A stretch of DNA of 32,423 bases from Bacteroidaceae bacterium (GCA_024398665.1 JAKSIS010000026.1:1-32423); one strand, 5' to 3'. Shown: positions 1 to 9,502, numbered from the stretch's first letter. Numbers and translations: made by a program. The notes: generated from the letters alone by a model not told the origin.

Positions 1-222
1 AGCCCCGCGCTTCCCTCAGTTTATAGTCAGGTCAGGGGTACCTGAGCAGTTACAAAGTTTTGATTGATAAATGGTCCGGTCTGAATTGTACGGCAAATAT
101 AATAAGAATCTGTTATGAAATGATAAATTATTAAAAATTGATTAACAGGGACCCTACAGGCAATCCGGGTGCAAGTTTGTCATATCCAAAGCGTGGCAAC
201 CTATGTTGTGCACGTTTTTTTG

Positions 223-230
223 TATGTTTG
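223..230 (+). promoter_or_regulatory. Putative promoter of the GH3 gene
   Basis: TATGTTTG matches the Bacteroidota -7 consensus TAnnTTTG, with a TTG at 206-208 as a possible -33 element. Transcription would begin near 237 and leave a leader of about 15 nt before the ATG at 252. This supports the 252 start over the longer in-frame opening at 138. No experimental support. Confidence 0.4.
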
Positions 231-251
231 TATGTCCAACATAATCACAGA

Positions 252-2561
252 ATGAGAACTATTGCAAAATTGACGGTAATTTGTGCAGCCATGGCGCTGA
301 CAGCATGTACAAACGGAATGGAAAAGGATATAGATGCTCTTTATGGGAAAATGTCGCAGCCCGAGCGCATAGCGCAGCTGTGCAGCATGTACATGGATGA
401 CCTGTTTGATTCCGACGGCCGCCTGGATGATGAGGCATGCCGCAGGCTTATTCCCAACGGAATGGGACATTTCTCGCAGTACGCAAGCCAGAAGCCGCTC
501 CCGGCCGATGTGCTGCGCGACCGTGTTGCGGCAGTCCAGAAATGGCTTATGGACAATACTCCGAACGGCATACCGGCCCTTTTCCATGAGGAGGTGCTGT
601 CAGGCATCAATACGCTTGACGCCACGGTCTATCCGCAGCAGATAGGTCAGGCAGGTTCATTCAATACTGAACTGGCAGAACTCAAGACAAGGCAGACCGG
701 TCAGGGCATGCGCAGAATGGGCGGAATCCTGTCCCTGTCACCTATGGTCGATGTGTGCCGCACGCCCGGTTTCAACCGTCTGGAAGAGTCATACGGTGAG
801 GACGGCTATCTGTCAGCTGCCATGGGAACGGCTTTTGTGAAAGGCCTGCAGCAGGGTGATCTGAAGAAAGGAGTAGGGGCATGCTCAAAGCACTATCTTG
901 GATACGGTGGCGGCGGTGATGCCGATGAAAAGGAACTGATGGAGGAAATACTGCTGCCGCATGAGACAATGATACGCCTGGCCGGAAGCAGGGCACTGAT
1001 GCCCGGCTACCACAGCGTGCATGGAACCAACTGCGTTGGCAACAAGGAGATACTGACTGATATACTGCGCGGATATCTTGGCTTTGACGGTATGGTTGTA
1101 AGCGACTACACCGCAGTGGGCCAGCTTCTGGGAAGAGGTGCCGCACAGAAGGCTGCAACGGCCATAAATGCCGGCAATGACGTTGATTTCCCCACGGGAG
1201 ACAATTACAAGCTGCTGGCTGATGCCCTTGAGAAGGGGCTTGTTGCAGAAGAGTCATTCGAACGCGCCGTGAAGGATGTTCTCAGGTACAAGTTCCGTGC
1301 CGGACTGTTTGACAAGGATGCGTATCTGTACGCTGAGGGTCACATCGGACTTGATTCACAGGAGGAGCGCCGGACTGCATATGACATTGCAGCACAGTCA
1401 GTCGTGCTGCTTGAAAATGACGGCATACTGCCTTTGAAAAAGGACTGTAAAATATTCCTGACCGGACCGAATGCCGCTTCAATGTGGGCCATGTGCGGTG
1501 ACTATTCGTTCCCGGCAATGACTTATTTCTGGAAGCATACGGACATAGGTTCTGAGAATCCGCATATTGTAAGTCTGCTTGAGGGCATGAAGTCACGCGG
1601 CACGGCTGTCAGCTATTCACGCGGCTGCGACTGGACTGAAGATATCGAGACAAAATACAATGAGACCGGTGATCCGCGCGCATGGGAATACCAGCTGCTG
1701 CACCGCAAGGTCGATTCCGGAGAGAAGGCTGACCGTGCGGAAGCCCTGAAGATGGCTGCCGGGGCCGATGTCATAATTGCCGCAATGGGTGAGAATGTAA
1801 TGCTGTGCGGTGAGAACCGTGACCGCAGGGGACTGCGTCTGCCCGGCAGCCAGGAGCAGTACGTGCGTGAACTCATTGCCACAGGCAAGCCGGTTGTCCT
1901 GGTCATGTTCGGCGGCCGCGCCCAGGTGATAGGTGACCTGGCAGACGCCTGCGCCGCTGTCATCCAGGCATGGTATCCGGGTGAGGAGGGCGGAAATGCA
2001 GTGGCTGACATACTGTACGGCAACGTTTCACCGTCAGCCAAACTCAGCGTCAGCTATCCTGATGTTGAGATTAATGAACCTGTCTGCTACAATTATTCAC
2101 TGGAACCGGATCCGCGCATCCGGTGGCCGTTCGGTTACGGACTGAGCTACACCACATTCGAATACAGTGACCTTAAACTGGACGCAAAGAGCGTGAAGAC
2201 CACGTGCGGGAGCGTAGGACTGGAATTCACGGTCCGCAATACCGGTAAGGTCAAGTCCGATGAAATAGTCCAGTTGTATCTGTCACCGGCTGATGAAGGT
2301 CAGAACATCCGTCCCATCCAACTGCAGGGCTTTGCCCGCGTGAGTCTTGAACCCGGTGAATCCAGAACCGTGCACGCTGATGTCTTCACGGACCAGTTCG
2401 GCTATTATTCGGACTGGGGCTGGAACATTGCCCCCGGCACATTCACTCTGAAAATAGGCGCTTCATCGGCCGATATCCGTCTTAAGTCCGATGTTACACT
2501 GACCGGCAGACCGGTCCGCAAGAAACTGCGTGACAACTACTTCTCAAAGTGGTCATTATAG
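252..2561 (+). CDS. Glycoside hydrolase family 3 lipoprotein (beta-glucosidase/xylosidase type)
   Basis: Predicted exo-acting beta-glycosidase of 769 residues that removes terminal sugars from oligosaccharides outside the cytoplasm. The frame is open back to 138, but the ATG at 252 begins a clean lipoprotein signal ending in LTAC (lipid-modified Cys19), so I use that start. The N-terminal GH3 barrel carries KHYLGYGG and the nucleophile motif GFDGMVVSDY, with Asp285 the expected nucleophile. The C-terminal GH3 domain shows GENRDRRGLRLPG (Glu521) and WYPGEEGG. FGYGLSYTTF leads into a final fibronectin-III-like domain of about 110 residues. Length and domain order are normal for the family. The substrate cannot be told from the sequence. 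The gene ends with a 6-bp overlap with the convergent amylase gene. Confidence 0.93.
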   Translation: MRTIAKLTVICAAMALTACTNGMEKDIDALYGKMSQPERIAQLCSMYMDDLFDSDGRLDDEACRRLIPNGMGHFSQYASQKPLPADVLRDRVAAVQKWLMDNTPNGIPALFHEEVLSGINTLDATVYPQQIGQAGSFNTELAELKTRQTGQGMRRMGGILSLSPMVDVCRTPGFNRLEESYGEDGYLSAAMGTAFVKGLQQGDLKKGVGACSKHYLGYGGGGDADEKELMEEILLPHETMIRLAGSRALMPGYHSVHGTNCVGNKEILTDILRGYLGFDGMVVSDYTAVGQLLGRGAAQKAATAINAGNDVDFPTGDNYKLLADALEKGLVAEESFERAVKDVLRYKFRAGLFDKDAYLYAEGHIGLDSQEERRTAYDIAAQSVVLLENDGILPLKKDCKIFLTGPNAASMWAMCGDYSFPAMTYFWKHTDIGSENPHIVSLLEGMKSRGTAVSYSRGCDWTEDIETKYNETGDPRAWEYQLLHRKVDSGEKADRAEALKMAAGADVIIAAMGENVMLCGENRDRRGLRLPGSQEQYVRELIATGKPVVLVMFGGRAQVIGDLADACAAVIQAWYPGEEGGNAVADILYGNVSPSAKLSVSYPDVEINEPVCYNYSLEPDPRIRWPFGYGLSYTTFEYSDLKLDAKSVKTTCGSVGLEFTVRNTGKVKSDEIVQLYLSPADEGQNIRPIQLQGFARVSLEPGESRTVHADVFTDQFGYYSDWGWNIAPGTFTLKIGASSADIRLKSDVTLTGRPVRKKLRDNYFSKWSL

Positions 2562-4226
2562 AGTCCAGCGCAGTGCCACGCCGCCGTATGCCGGTACCAG
2601 AACGCGCAGGGGACGGGTGGGGCTGATGTCTGAGCGCAGAGTCTGTCCTGACAGCAGGTCAGCCAGCAGACAGTCATTCTTCTCCTTCAGGCCCAGATAG
2701 TCAAACGCGTGCTGCGGTATGTTGACTGCAACGTTCATGGCCTTGTCGCTGAAGTTGGCCGCAACCAGCACGGCATGGCGGCTGTCAGCTCTCAGGAACG
2801 CATACATCTTGTGCGGGTTGAAATTGTCCGAAACGGGATTGACGTACATAAGGTCAAAGAATCTGCCGCCGGATATGGCTCTCTCTGTGTTGCAGGTCTT
2901 GAGCAGGGTGGAGTAGAATCCCTTCAGCCTGCGCTCCCTGTCTGTGAGCTGTGCGTCATTCCACTGTCCGCCATTGTACAGCCGTCTGAGCGTGTCGGGT
3001 GACCAGTAGTCGAATATGCTGGTGCGACCGTCCTGCCCGCTGAACCCTTCCTTGTCCATACCGCGTTCGCCCACTTCCTGGCCGCTGTAAACCATGACAG
3101 GGCAAGTGTCCATCAAGGCCGATACAATCATGGCCGGCTTGCCTTTTTCAGCCAATCCTGCAAAGAAGTCCGATGCAATGCGCTGTTCGTCATGGTTTTC
3201 CATGAAATGCAGCATGTGGCTGCCGTTATCGCCGGTCTGCTGCCAGCAGCGTGTTATGGCGGTGGCTGATTCACGGCCTTCCACTACAGCGCGCAGCGTG
3301 TCATACAGGCCCACCTTGTCATATATGTAGTCAAACAGTCCGAACCTTATGTATGATGAGTATGATCCGGGGTTGTAGATTTCAGCAATGAACTGTATTC
3401 TCCTGTGCTGCCTTTTGACTTTTCCTATAGCCCAGTGCCAGAATTCCACGGGAACCATTTCTGCCATGTCACAGCGGAACGCGTCAACTCCCTTGTCTGC
3501 CCAATAAAGTAAAATGTCAAGCATTTTCACCCATGTGTCAGGAACGGGGTCAAAGTATGACATGCCATTTGAATAGTCACGGCCGTAGTTGAGCTTTACA
3601 GTTTCATACCAGTCTGAATATGATGGACAGGCTGAAAAACGGTCGTTACCGGTTGCCTTGGCGGGAAATTCACAATAATCGCCCCAATTGGGTTCTCCTG
3701 CAAGCCTTTGCTCCGGGATGTAATAAAAATTATTATTCGGGCTGAAGCTCAGACCATCCTCATCGTCTTCACCCAGACCCTTGGTGCCGGCAGGCATCAT
3801 GATGGAACGGTACTGTCGCGCGACATGGTTGGGCACAAAGTCCATGATGAACTTCAGGCCGGCATCATGCACCCTGGTGACAAGCGCATCGAACTCCTTC
3901 ATCCTGTCGGGGACGGATCCGGCCAGATCGGGATCAACGTCATAATAGTCACGTATGGCGTAAGGTGATCCGGCTTTTCCCTTGACTGTCGAAGGGTGTG
4001 AAACCGGTATTCCGAATTTGGAATAGTCAGTGCATGAGGCGTGGGCTATCAGGCCGGTGAACCAGATATGGGTCACGCCCATGGACCTGATGCTGTCAAG
4101 TACCGTGGGCGTGAAACTGTTCATTCTGCCGCATCCGTTGGCAGTGATGTCGCCGTCAGGAACTGGGGCGACGGTGCTGTTGCAGCTGGTTCTTGTGAAG
4201 ATCTGGTATATGACAGTCTTTTTCAT
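2556..4226 (-). CDS. GH13 alpha-amylase family enzyme, cytoplasmic
   Basis: A 556-residue alpha-glucan-active enzyme of the GH13 family. Family motifs are in order: DFVPNH (129-134), the nucleophile in RCDMAEM (Asp253), the acid/base in FIAEIYNP (Glu282) and the stabilising Asp346 in ENHDEQR. A beta-sandwich C-terminal domain follows. There is no signal peptide, so it probably acts on glycogen or imported maltodextrins in the cytoplasm; hydrolase and transferase activity cannot be separated here. Its ATG lies 4 nt after the fabD stop on the same strand, so the two are probably co-transcribed, although no functional link between them is obvious. Confidence 0.92.
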   Translation of the reverse strand: MKKTVIYQIFTRTSCNSTVAPVPDGDITANGCGRMNSFTPTVLDSIRSMGVTHIWFTGLIAHASCTDYSKFGIPVSHPSTVKGKAGSPYAIRDYYDVDPDLAGSVPDRMKEFDALVTRVHDAGLKFIMDFVPNHVARQYRSIMMPAGTKGLGEDDEDGLSFSPNNNFYYIPEQRLAGEPNWGDYCEFPAKATGNDRFSACPSYSDWYETVKLNYGRDYSNGMSYFDPVPDTWVKMLDILLYWADKGVDAFRCDMAEMVPVEFWHWAIGKVKRQHRRIQFIAEIYNPGSYSSYIRFGLFDYIYDKVGLYDTLRAVVEGRESATAITRCWQQTGDNGSHMLHFMENHDEQRIASDFFAGLAEKGKPAMIVSALMDTCPVMVYSGQEVGERGMDKEGFSGQDGRTSIFDYWSPDTLRRLYNGGQWNDAQLTDRERRLKGFYSTLLKTCNTERAISGGRFFDLMYVNPVSDNFNPHKMYAFLRADSRHAVLVAANFSDKAMNVAVNIPQHAFDYLGLKEKNDCLLADLLSGQTLRSDISPTRPLRVLVPAYGGVALRWTL

Positions 4227-4230
4227 GCTG

Positions 4231-5094
4231 TCATTTCTGGATTCTCCTTATGAGTCCGGTCAGAACTGTGCCGGGACCGCATTCAATGAATTCCTGAGCT
4301 CCGTCTGCCATCATGTTCCGTACGCTCTGTGTCCAACGTACAGGCGAATTGAGCTGTGTGACCAGATTTTCGCGGATTTCATCGGGGTTTGTATGCGGCA
4401 GGGCATCGACATTCTGGTATATGGGGCATACCGGTGTGCTGAACTGCGTTCCGCTGATAGCCTGGGCCAGTTCATCTTTGGCCGGGGTCATGAGCGGTGA
4501 ATGGAATGCGCCTCCTACGGTCAGCGGCAGGGCGCGCCTTGCTCCGGCTTCCTGCATGAGCGGGCATGCGGCTGCGATGGCTTCTTTGGAACCGGAAATC
4601 ACAACCTGGCCGGGACTGTTGTAGTTGGCAGGAACAACAACCATACCCTTTGCGCCAAGGTCAGCGCAAATCTGTTCTATCATGCTGTCTTCCAGTCCGA
4701 TGATGGCGGCCATGGTGCCGGGTACAAGTTCACAGGCTTTCTGCATGGCACGTGCGCGCTGGGCAACCAGTTTCAGTCCGCTTTCGAATGAAATGGCACC
4801 GCATGCTACAAGTGCGGAAAATTCACCCAGTGAATGACCGGCCACCATGTCGGGCTTGAAATCATCGCCAAGTGAACGGGCAACGGCAACCGAATGCAGG
4901 AATATGGCCGGCTGTGTGATGTCGGTGCGGCGCAGGTCATCGTCCGATCCGTTGAACATGATGTCGGTCAGACCGAAACCAAGAATTGAGTCAGCTTCCT
5001 GAAAGAGGGACCTGGCCCAGTCAAAACTGTCATACAGGTCCTTGCCCATACCTGTGAACTGTGCGCCCTGTCCGGGAAATACGTATGCCTTCAT
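4231..5094 (-). CDS. fabD: Malonyl-CoA:ACP transacylase
   Basis: A 287-residue enzyme that moves malonyl from coenzyme A to acyl carrier protein, supplying the extender unit for fatty acid synthesis in the cytoplasm. It begins with the typical FPGQGAQ oxyanion-hole motif. The nucleophile is Ser88 in GHSLGEF, the substrate carboxylate-binding Arg is probably Arg115 in RARAMQ, and the catalytic His198 lies in GGAFHSP. Length is normal. The ATG at 5092-5094 is the only start that preserves the N-terminal motif. It is the first gene of a probable two-gene minus-strand operon with the GH13 gene and diverges from the exopolysaccharide cluster. Confidence 0.96.
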   Translation of the reverse strand: MKAYVFPGQGAQFTGMGKDLYDSFDWARSLFQEADSILGFGLTDIMFNGSDDDLRRTDITQPAIFLHSVAVARSLGDDFKPDMVAGHSLGEFSALVACGAISFESGLKLVAQRARAMQKACELVPGTMAAIIGLEDSMIEQICADLGAKGMVVVPANYNSPGQVVISGSKEAIAAACPLMQEAGARRALPLTVGGAFHSPLMTPAKDELAQAISGTQFSTPVCPIYQNVDALPHTNPDEIRENLVTQLNSPVRWTQSVRNMMADGAQEFIECGPGTVLTGLIRRIQK

Positions 5095-5110
5095 ATTATT
5101 TACAATTTTT

Positions 5111-5140
5111 GTTGTTTCTTAAAATTTTTAACTATCTTTG
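5111..5140 (+). promoter_or_regulatory. Putative promoter of the exopolysaccharide operon
   Basis: TATCTTTG (5133-5140) is a perfect TAnnTTTG box, with GTTG at 5111-5114 at the expected -33 position in a T-rich stretch. Transcription would start near 5147, leaving a leader of about 130 nt before the first gene at 5278. Confidence 0.6.
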
Positions 5141-5172
5141 CAGCATATCCGGGCGAAAATGCTTAAGTCCTG

Positions 5173-5180
5173 CAAAATTA
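5173..5180 (-). promoter_or_regulatory. Putative fabD promoter (-7 box)
   Basis: Read on the minus strand this is TAATTTTG, matching TAnnTTTG. Transcription would start near 5166 and give a leader of about 70 nt to the fabD ATG. I see no good -33 partner. It lies inside the transcribed leader of the divergent exopolysaccharide operon, so the two transcripts would overlap at their 5' ends. Confidence 0.35.
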
Positions 5181-5219
5181 GTCATTTTGAATGACACTGC
5201 GGCCGTTTTGCATTTTTTC

Positions 5220-5249
5220 GCGGGCTGCAGCACAATATGTGCGCCCCGC
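5220..5249 (+). other. Stem-loop in the exopolysaccharide operon leader
   Basis: Outer arms GCGGG (5220-5224) and CCCGC (5245-5249) enclose an inner hairpin GCAC-AATAT-GTGC (5230-5242). It lies in the long 5' leader, 28 nt before the first start codon. No U-run follows, so it is not a simple terminator. It could be an RNA-level control element, or chance. Confidence 0.35.
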
Positions 5250-5277
5250 GTGCGTTAAAGGAATATAAGTTACTGCA

Positions 5278-5931
5278 ATGCTCAACTACGACATAAACCG
5301 ATACGCCGCTGCAGGCAGAAGAACTGACCATTACGATGCGATGGGGCCTCTCCAGCTGGGAATCAAGAGACTTTTCGACATTGTCTTTTCAATCATCGGA
5401 CTGGTGCTCTTTTCACCTTTCATCATTGTTTTTTCAATCATTCTGCTGTTTGACAGGGGACCTGTCATTTTCAAGCAGGAGCGCATAGGCTACAAGGGCC
5501 GTCCATTTACCATTTACAAGTTCAGAACCATGCGCATTGACGCGGAAAACCACGGGATACCGCGTCTCGAATCGGAACGCAACATGTATCTTACAAAGTT
5601 CGGCCGTTTCCTGCGCGCACATCATCTGGATGAACTGCCCCAGTTGTGGAATGTTCTCAAGGGGGACATGTCGTTTGTAGGCCCCAGGCCCGAACGCCAG
5701 TATTTCATTGACCAGATAGACCGTGAAACTGATGACTACCGGTACATATATCTCATGCGTCCGGGTGTCACTTCATATGCTACAATCTACAACGGCTATA
5801 CTGACACGATGGACAAAATGCTCAAGAGACTTGAGTATGACATTGACTATCTTGACAACCGTACCGTTTTCACTGACCTGGGAATCATCTTCAGGACCGT
5901 TTTCTCAGTGTTCAGCGGAAAGAAATTCTAA
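5278..5931 (+). CDS. Undecaprenyl-phosphate sugar-1-phosphate transferase (initiating)
   Basis: A 217-residue bacterial sugar transferase (PF02397 type) expected to start repeat-unit synthesis by moving a sugar-1-phosphate from a nucleotide sugar to undecaprenyl phosphate at the inner membrane. The KRLFD motif near residue 30 is followed by one long hydrophobic hairpin (about 37-60), then the cytosolic catalytic part with KFRTM, LPQLWNVLKGDMSFVGPRPE and a conserved C-terminus. It is the short, single-membrane-element form rather than the long five-helix WbaP form. The ATG at 5278 follows AAAGGA at moderate spacing. As first gene of the cluster, it probably sets which sugar begins the repeat. 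The identity of that sugar cannot be read here. Confidence 0.93.
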   Translation: MLNYDINRYAAAGRRTDHYDAMGPLQLGIKRLFDIVFSIIGLVLFSPFIIVFSIILLFDRGPVIFKQERIGYKGRPFTIYKFRTMRIDAENHGIPRLESERNMYLTKFGRFLRAHHLDELPQLWNVLKGDMSFVGPRPERQYFIDQIDRETDDYRYIYLMRPGVTSYATIYNGYTDTMDKMLKRLEYDIDYLDNRTVFTDLGIIFRTVFSVFSGKKF

Positions 5932-5943
5932 TCGGAATATTTT

Positions 5944-8415
5944 ATGAAGAGAATCCTTTTTTCCTTCATGCTGGCTATTACGGCATGCCTGTCCGCGTCA
6001 GCTCAGATGACAGAGGACAAAATTGTGCAATACATTGCGGAACAGCAGGCAAAGGGCGTTTCGCAGGAGCAGATCGTATATGACCTGAGCAAAAAGGGGG
6101 TCACAGTGAAGCAGCTGCAGCAGATGCGTGAGAAATATGACAAGCGCCAGAGCTCCGGAATCATGGGCAACACGGTCAATGCCGGAAATGAAACGCAGGG
6201 CCGCAGCCGTGACAGGCAGACGCTGAACACCATGCCCGGTTATGACTACGACAATATAACCCAGTACGGACAGCAGACCTCCATGACTGAAAAGGAACGT
6301 CTTCAGGTCATGTATGACCAGTCAATGTTCCTGTTCACCGATTCCATTGAACTGCTCAGACAGCAGCTGCTGCCCAAAAAGAAGGAAATATACGGCCATT
6401 CGGTGTTCAATTCGGAAGAACTGTCTTTCCAGCCCAGCGCCAATCTGCCTACACCGCAGAACTACCGTCTTGGTGCAGGTGATGAGGTGATAATCGATAT
6501 CTGGGGCGAATCCCAGACATCATTTCAGGAAACCATTTCGCCCGACGGCAATATTGTTGTGGAAGGAGTGGGGCCGGTCTTCCTGAGCGGTCTTACAGTG
6601 AGTGAGGCTGACAGCCGCCTGAAGAATGTGTTCTCTGAGATATATTCAGGTTCCAGCATAAAGCTGTCACTAGGACAGAACCGTTCCATACAGGTGAATG
6701 TGCTGGGTGAGGTGATGAAGCCCGGCACATATGCCATGTCGTCGTTCGGTACCGTGTTCAACGCCCTGTATCTGGCCGGCGGTGTCAGTGATCTGGGTTC
6801 GATGCGTGACGTCAAGGTTTACCGCAGCAACAGGCTTGTTGCGACAGTGGACCTTTATGACTATATCCTGAACGGAAAGATGGAAGGTGACGTGCGCCTT
6901 GAGGACAATGACGTGGTGATTGTGGCTCCACATACCATTCTTGTGAACATTGACGGCCGCATACGCCGTCCCATGCTGTATGAGATGAAGGAGACGGAGA
7001 GTCTTGCAAACCTTATAGACTATGCCGGCGGCCTTGAGTCCGATGCCTATCGCAAGGATGTGCGCGTGACCCGCATGGGCGATTTCCAGCGCCAGATATT
7101 CACTGTATCAAAGGACAGCCAGAGCGGATTCATGCTGATGGACGGTGATTCCATTTATGTCGATTCCATACAGGTGACATATTCCAATATGGCCGAAGTC
7201 CGCGGTGCGGTCTTCCGTCCCGGCATGTTCCAGATAGGAGAGGGCATAAACACTGTAAAACAGCTGCTCGATGCTGCAGGCGGTCTCAAGGAGGATGCTT
7301 TCCCGACGCGTGCCCTTCTGAGCCGTACCAACCCGGACAAGACACTGACCAACCTTTCCTTAAATATAAAGGGACTGTCAGACGGTACACAGGCCGATGT
7401 TGAACTGCGCAACAATGACATTCTCTTCATACCAAGCCTGTTCGATGTGGGCGAAGTGAAGACATTCAGCATATTCGGTGAGGTCATGTTCCCCGGTGAC
7501 TACAAGTTCGCTGACAACACCGGCATTGAAGACCTTATCCTGCAGGCCGGCGGACTGAAGGAAGCCGCATCGGTGTCCAAGATTGAAGTTGTGCGCAAGA
7601 GGAATGACAAGTCAGCCACATCAAAATCGGACCAGTTGTCCGAATCGTTCACCTTCAGCGTGAATGAGGACCTTTCCATTCAGGACAACCAGTTTGTGCT
7701 GCAGCCCTATGATGTGGTGTACATACGCCGCAGTCCCGGATTCACCAAAGGCGATCAGGTGGTGGTTGAAGGCGAAGTGCTCTTCCCCGGCTACTATTCA
7801 CTTTCATCAAGTGCGGACCGTCTGAGTGACGTCATTGTACGTGCAGGAGGCTTCTCACCCACATCCTATCCGGAGGGGGCGCGTCTGGAACGCATAATGA
7901 CCGATGACGAGAAACTGCGCATGAAGGACCTGACCAAGATGCTATCAGACAATGATTCGCTGGCCCTGGCGTCAGTTGATCTTACAACCACGTTCTATGT
8001 GGGCATAAACCTTGAGGCCGCCCTTGACGAACCGGGCAGTGACGCTGATGTCATTCTTCGTGACGGTGACCGTATCATAGTGCCAACCTTCAACAACACT
8101 GTGAAGATGAACGGCGAGGTGATGTATTCCAATACGGTGCCATACATCAGCGGCAAGGCTTTGAACTACTATATTGACCGTGCCGGAGGATATTCGCAGA
8201 AGGCCAAGAAGAACAAGGCCTATATAGTTTATATGAACGGTTCTGTGGTCAAGGCCAGAAGGAATTCATCCAGGCAGATACAGCCCGGCTGTGAAATCAT
8301 TGTGCCTGCAAAACAGAAACGTGAGGGCATGACGGCATCGGAAATTCTCAGCCTGAGTTCGACATCGGCTTCACTGGCCACTGTCGTCCTGGCACTTATC
8401 AACCTTTTGAAGTAA
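5944..8415 (+). CDS. Wza-like polysaccharide export protein with six SLBB repeats
   Basis: An 823-residue outer-membrane export protein for the nascent polymer. It has an N-terminal signal peptide (about 1-21, cleaved after SASAQ), a Gln/Lys-rich stretch, and the poly-export domain starting near LGAGDEVIIDIWGE. Six beta-grasp SLBB-like repeats follow, each with a G-E/R-x-x-x-P or similar strand and an ending such as LAGGV, YAGGL, AAGGL, QAGGL, RAGGF or RAGGY. A C-terminal hydrophobic stretch near TVVLALINLL may be membrane-spanning. It is over twice the length of E. coli Wza, mainly through extra SLBB repeats, as is common in Bacteroidota. The N-terminus lacks a clear lipobox Cys at the cleavage site. 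It lies 12 nt after the initiating transferase and 7 nt before the Wzz-like gene. Confidence 0.92.
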   Translation: MKRILFSFMLAITACLSASAQMTEDKIVQYIAEQQAKGVSQEQIVYDLSKKGVTVKQLQQMREKYDKRQSSGIMGNTVNAGNETQGRSRDRQTLNTMPGYDYDNITQYGQQTSMTEKERLQVMYDQSMFLFTDSIELLRQQLLPKKKEIYGHSVFNSEELSFQPSANLPTPQNYRLGAGDEVIIDIWGESQTSFQETISPDGNIVVEGVGPVFLSGLTVSEADSRLKNVFSEIYSGSSIKLSLGQNRSIQVNVLGEVMKPGTYAMSSFGTVFNALYLAGGVSDLGSMRDVKVYRSNRLVATVDLYDYILNGKMEGDVRLEDNDVVIVAPHTILVNIDGRIRRPMLYEMKETESLANLIDYAGGLESDAYRKDVRVTRMGDFQRQIFTVSKDSQSGFMLMDGDSIYVDSIQVTYSNMAEVRGAVFRPGMFQIGEGINTVKQLLDAAGGLKEDAFPTRALLSRTNPDKTLTNLSLNIKGLSDGTQADVELRNNDILFIPSLFDVGEVKTFSIFGEVMFPGDYKFADNTGIEDLILQAGGLKEAASVSKIEVVRKRNDKSATSKSDQLSESFTFSVNEDLSIQDNQFVLQPYDVVYIRRSPGFTKGDQVVVEGEVLFPGYYSLSSSADRLSDVIVRAGGFSPTSYPEGARLERIMTDDEKLRMKDLTKMLSDNDSLALASVDLTTTFYVGINLEAALDEPGSDADVILRDGDRIIVPTFNNTVKMNGEVMYSNTVPYISGKALNYYIDRAGGYSQKAKKNKAYIVYMNGSVVKARRNSSRQIQPGCEIIVPAKQKREGMTASEILSLSSTSASLATVVLALINLLK

Positions 8416-8422
8416 GTTCGTT

Positions 8423-9493
8423 ATGGAGGAGGGAAAGAACAGAAATATGGATCTGGTCGGTATAGTGACCATGCTGTGGCAGCACAGGAAGAGACTTATT
8501 CTGAACTGCGTGTACGGCGGACTCATTGCCATTGTGGTGGCATACAGCATACCCAAGGAGTATACGTCGACGGTCATCATGGCACCGGAACTGTCCAGTT
8601 CGTCATCACTTACCGGAGGTCTTGGAAGCCTGGCTTCACTGGCCGGCGTTGACCTTAACCTGTCAGGAGGCGAGGATGCCCTGTATCCTGACCTTTATCC
8701 GCAGATTGTGGAATCTACGCCGTTCCTGTGCGAACTGATGGATATGGAGGTGAGCGGAATGTACCGTAAGGAACCTGTAACCACTGACCTTTACCATTAT
8801 CTCAAGGATTATCAGCGCATGGCATGGTGGGAATGGATTCTGGGAACGCCCGGACGCCTGAAAGCCAGAAGGCAGACCAGTCCGTCGGACACCATAGTAC
8901 CGACAGCCGCCATTGAAAGCCGCAACCTGACACGCCGCCAGCAGCTTCTCATGAAGTCGCTCTACAAGAAGATTTACATCAGCGTTGATAAGGGTACAAG
9001 CGTGATTACCCTTGGAGTGACCATGCAGGACCCGGGGATTGCCGCCGATGTGGCTCAGGCCGTATCGGACAACCTTCAGGCATACATAGGCAATTACCGT
9101 TCGGCAAAGGCCCGCAAGGACCTTCAGTCTGTTGAACGGCTGTATCTTGATGCCCAGCAGGAGTTCTTTGACGCCCAGCAGGCATACGCGGACTACTGTG
9201 ACCAGCACCAGAACGTGGTCCGAATGAAGAACCAGATTGAAATGGACCGTCTTGAAAACGAGAAGGACCTGACATTCAACGTATACAACCAGCTGGCCTC
9301 ACAGCTGGCCATGGCAAAGGCCAAGGTCCAGGAACAGACACCGGTCTGCGTCATGATGCAGCCGCCGGTGGTTCCCTTCAAGGCGTCACATCCCAAGAAG
9401 ATGATGATGGGGCTGCTGTATGTGTTCCTGGCATTCTTCTCGACTGCGGGCTGGTTCATTGTCCGCGAGTGCATACTTTCAGAACGCAAATAA
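8423..9493 (+). CDS. Wzz-like chain-length determinant protein
   Basis: A 356-residue polysaccharide co-polymerase. The layout is a transmembrane helix near residues 28-48, a large periplasmic region with a predicted coiled-coil section (about 230-300), and a second helix near the C-terminus (about 328-348), preceded by a Pro-rich stretch (PPVVPFKASHPKK) typical of Wzz proteins. There is no cytoplasmic tyrosine-kinase domain, so it is Wzz-like rather than Wzc-like. The ATG at 8423 is 7 nt after the exporter stop. An alternative ATG at 8447 sits 11 nt after GGAGGAGGGA (8426-8435) and might be the true start, giving 348 residues. Confidence 0.88.
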   Translation: MEEGKNRNMDLVGIVTMLWQHRKRLILNCVYGGLIAIVVAYSIPKEYTSTVIMAPELSSSSSLTGGLGSLASLAGVDLNLSGGEDALYPDLYPQIVESTPFLCELMDMEVSGMYRKEPVTTDLYHYLKDYQRMAWWEWILGTPGRLKARRQTSPSDTIVPTAAIESRNLTRRQQLLMKSLYKKIYISVDKGTSVITLGVTMQDPGIAADVAQAVSDNLQAYIGNYRSAKARKDLQSVERLYLDAQQEFFDAQQAYADYCDQHQNVVRMKNQIEMDRLENEKDLTFNVYNQLASQLAMAKAKVQEQTPVCVMMQPPVVPFKASHPKKMMMGLLYVFLAFFSTAGWFIVRECILSERK

Positions 9494-9502
9494 GCGGGCA
9501 TC

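Noticed and set aside
33-48. Imperfect palindrome around GGTACC
   Set aside because: The arms are short with mismatches, and nothing nearby suggests an operator.
94-101. Minus-strand TATATTTG promoter-like box near the left edge
   Set aside because: No start codon follows on the minus strand before the window ends, so nothing can be linked to it; the stretch 1-137 otherwise shows no gene.
138-251. N-terminal extension of the GH3 gene
   Set aside because: It would place 38 residues before a clear lipoprotein signal peptide and runs through the promoter-like box.
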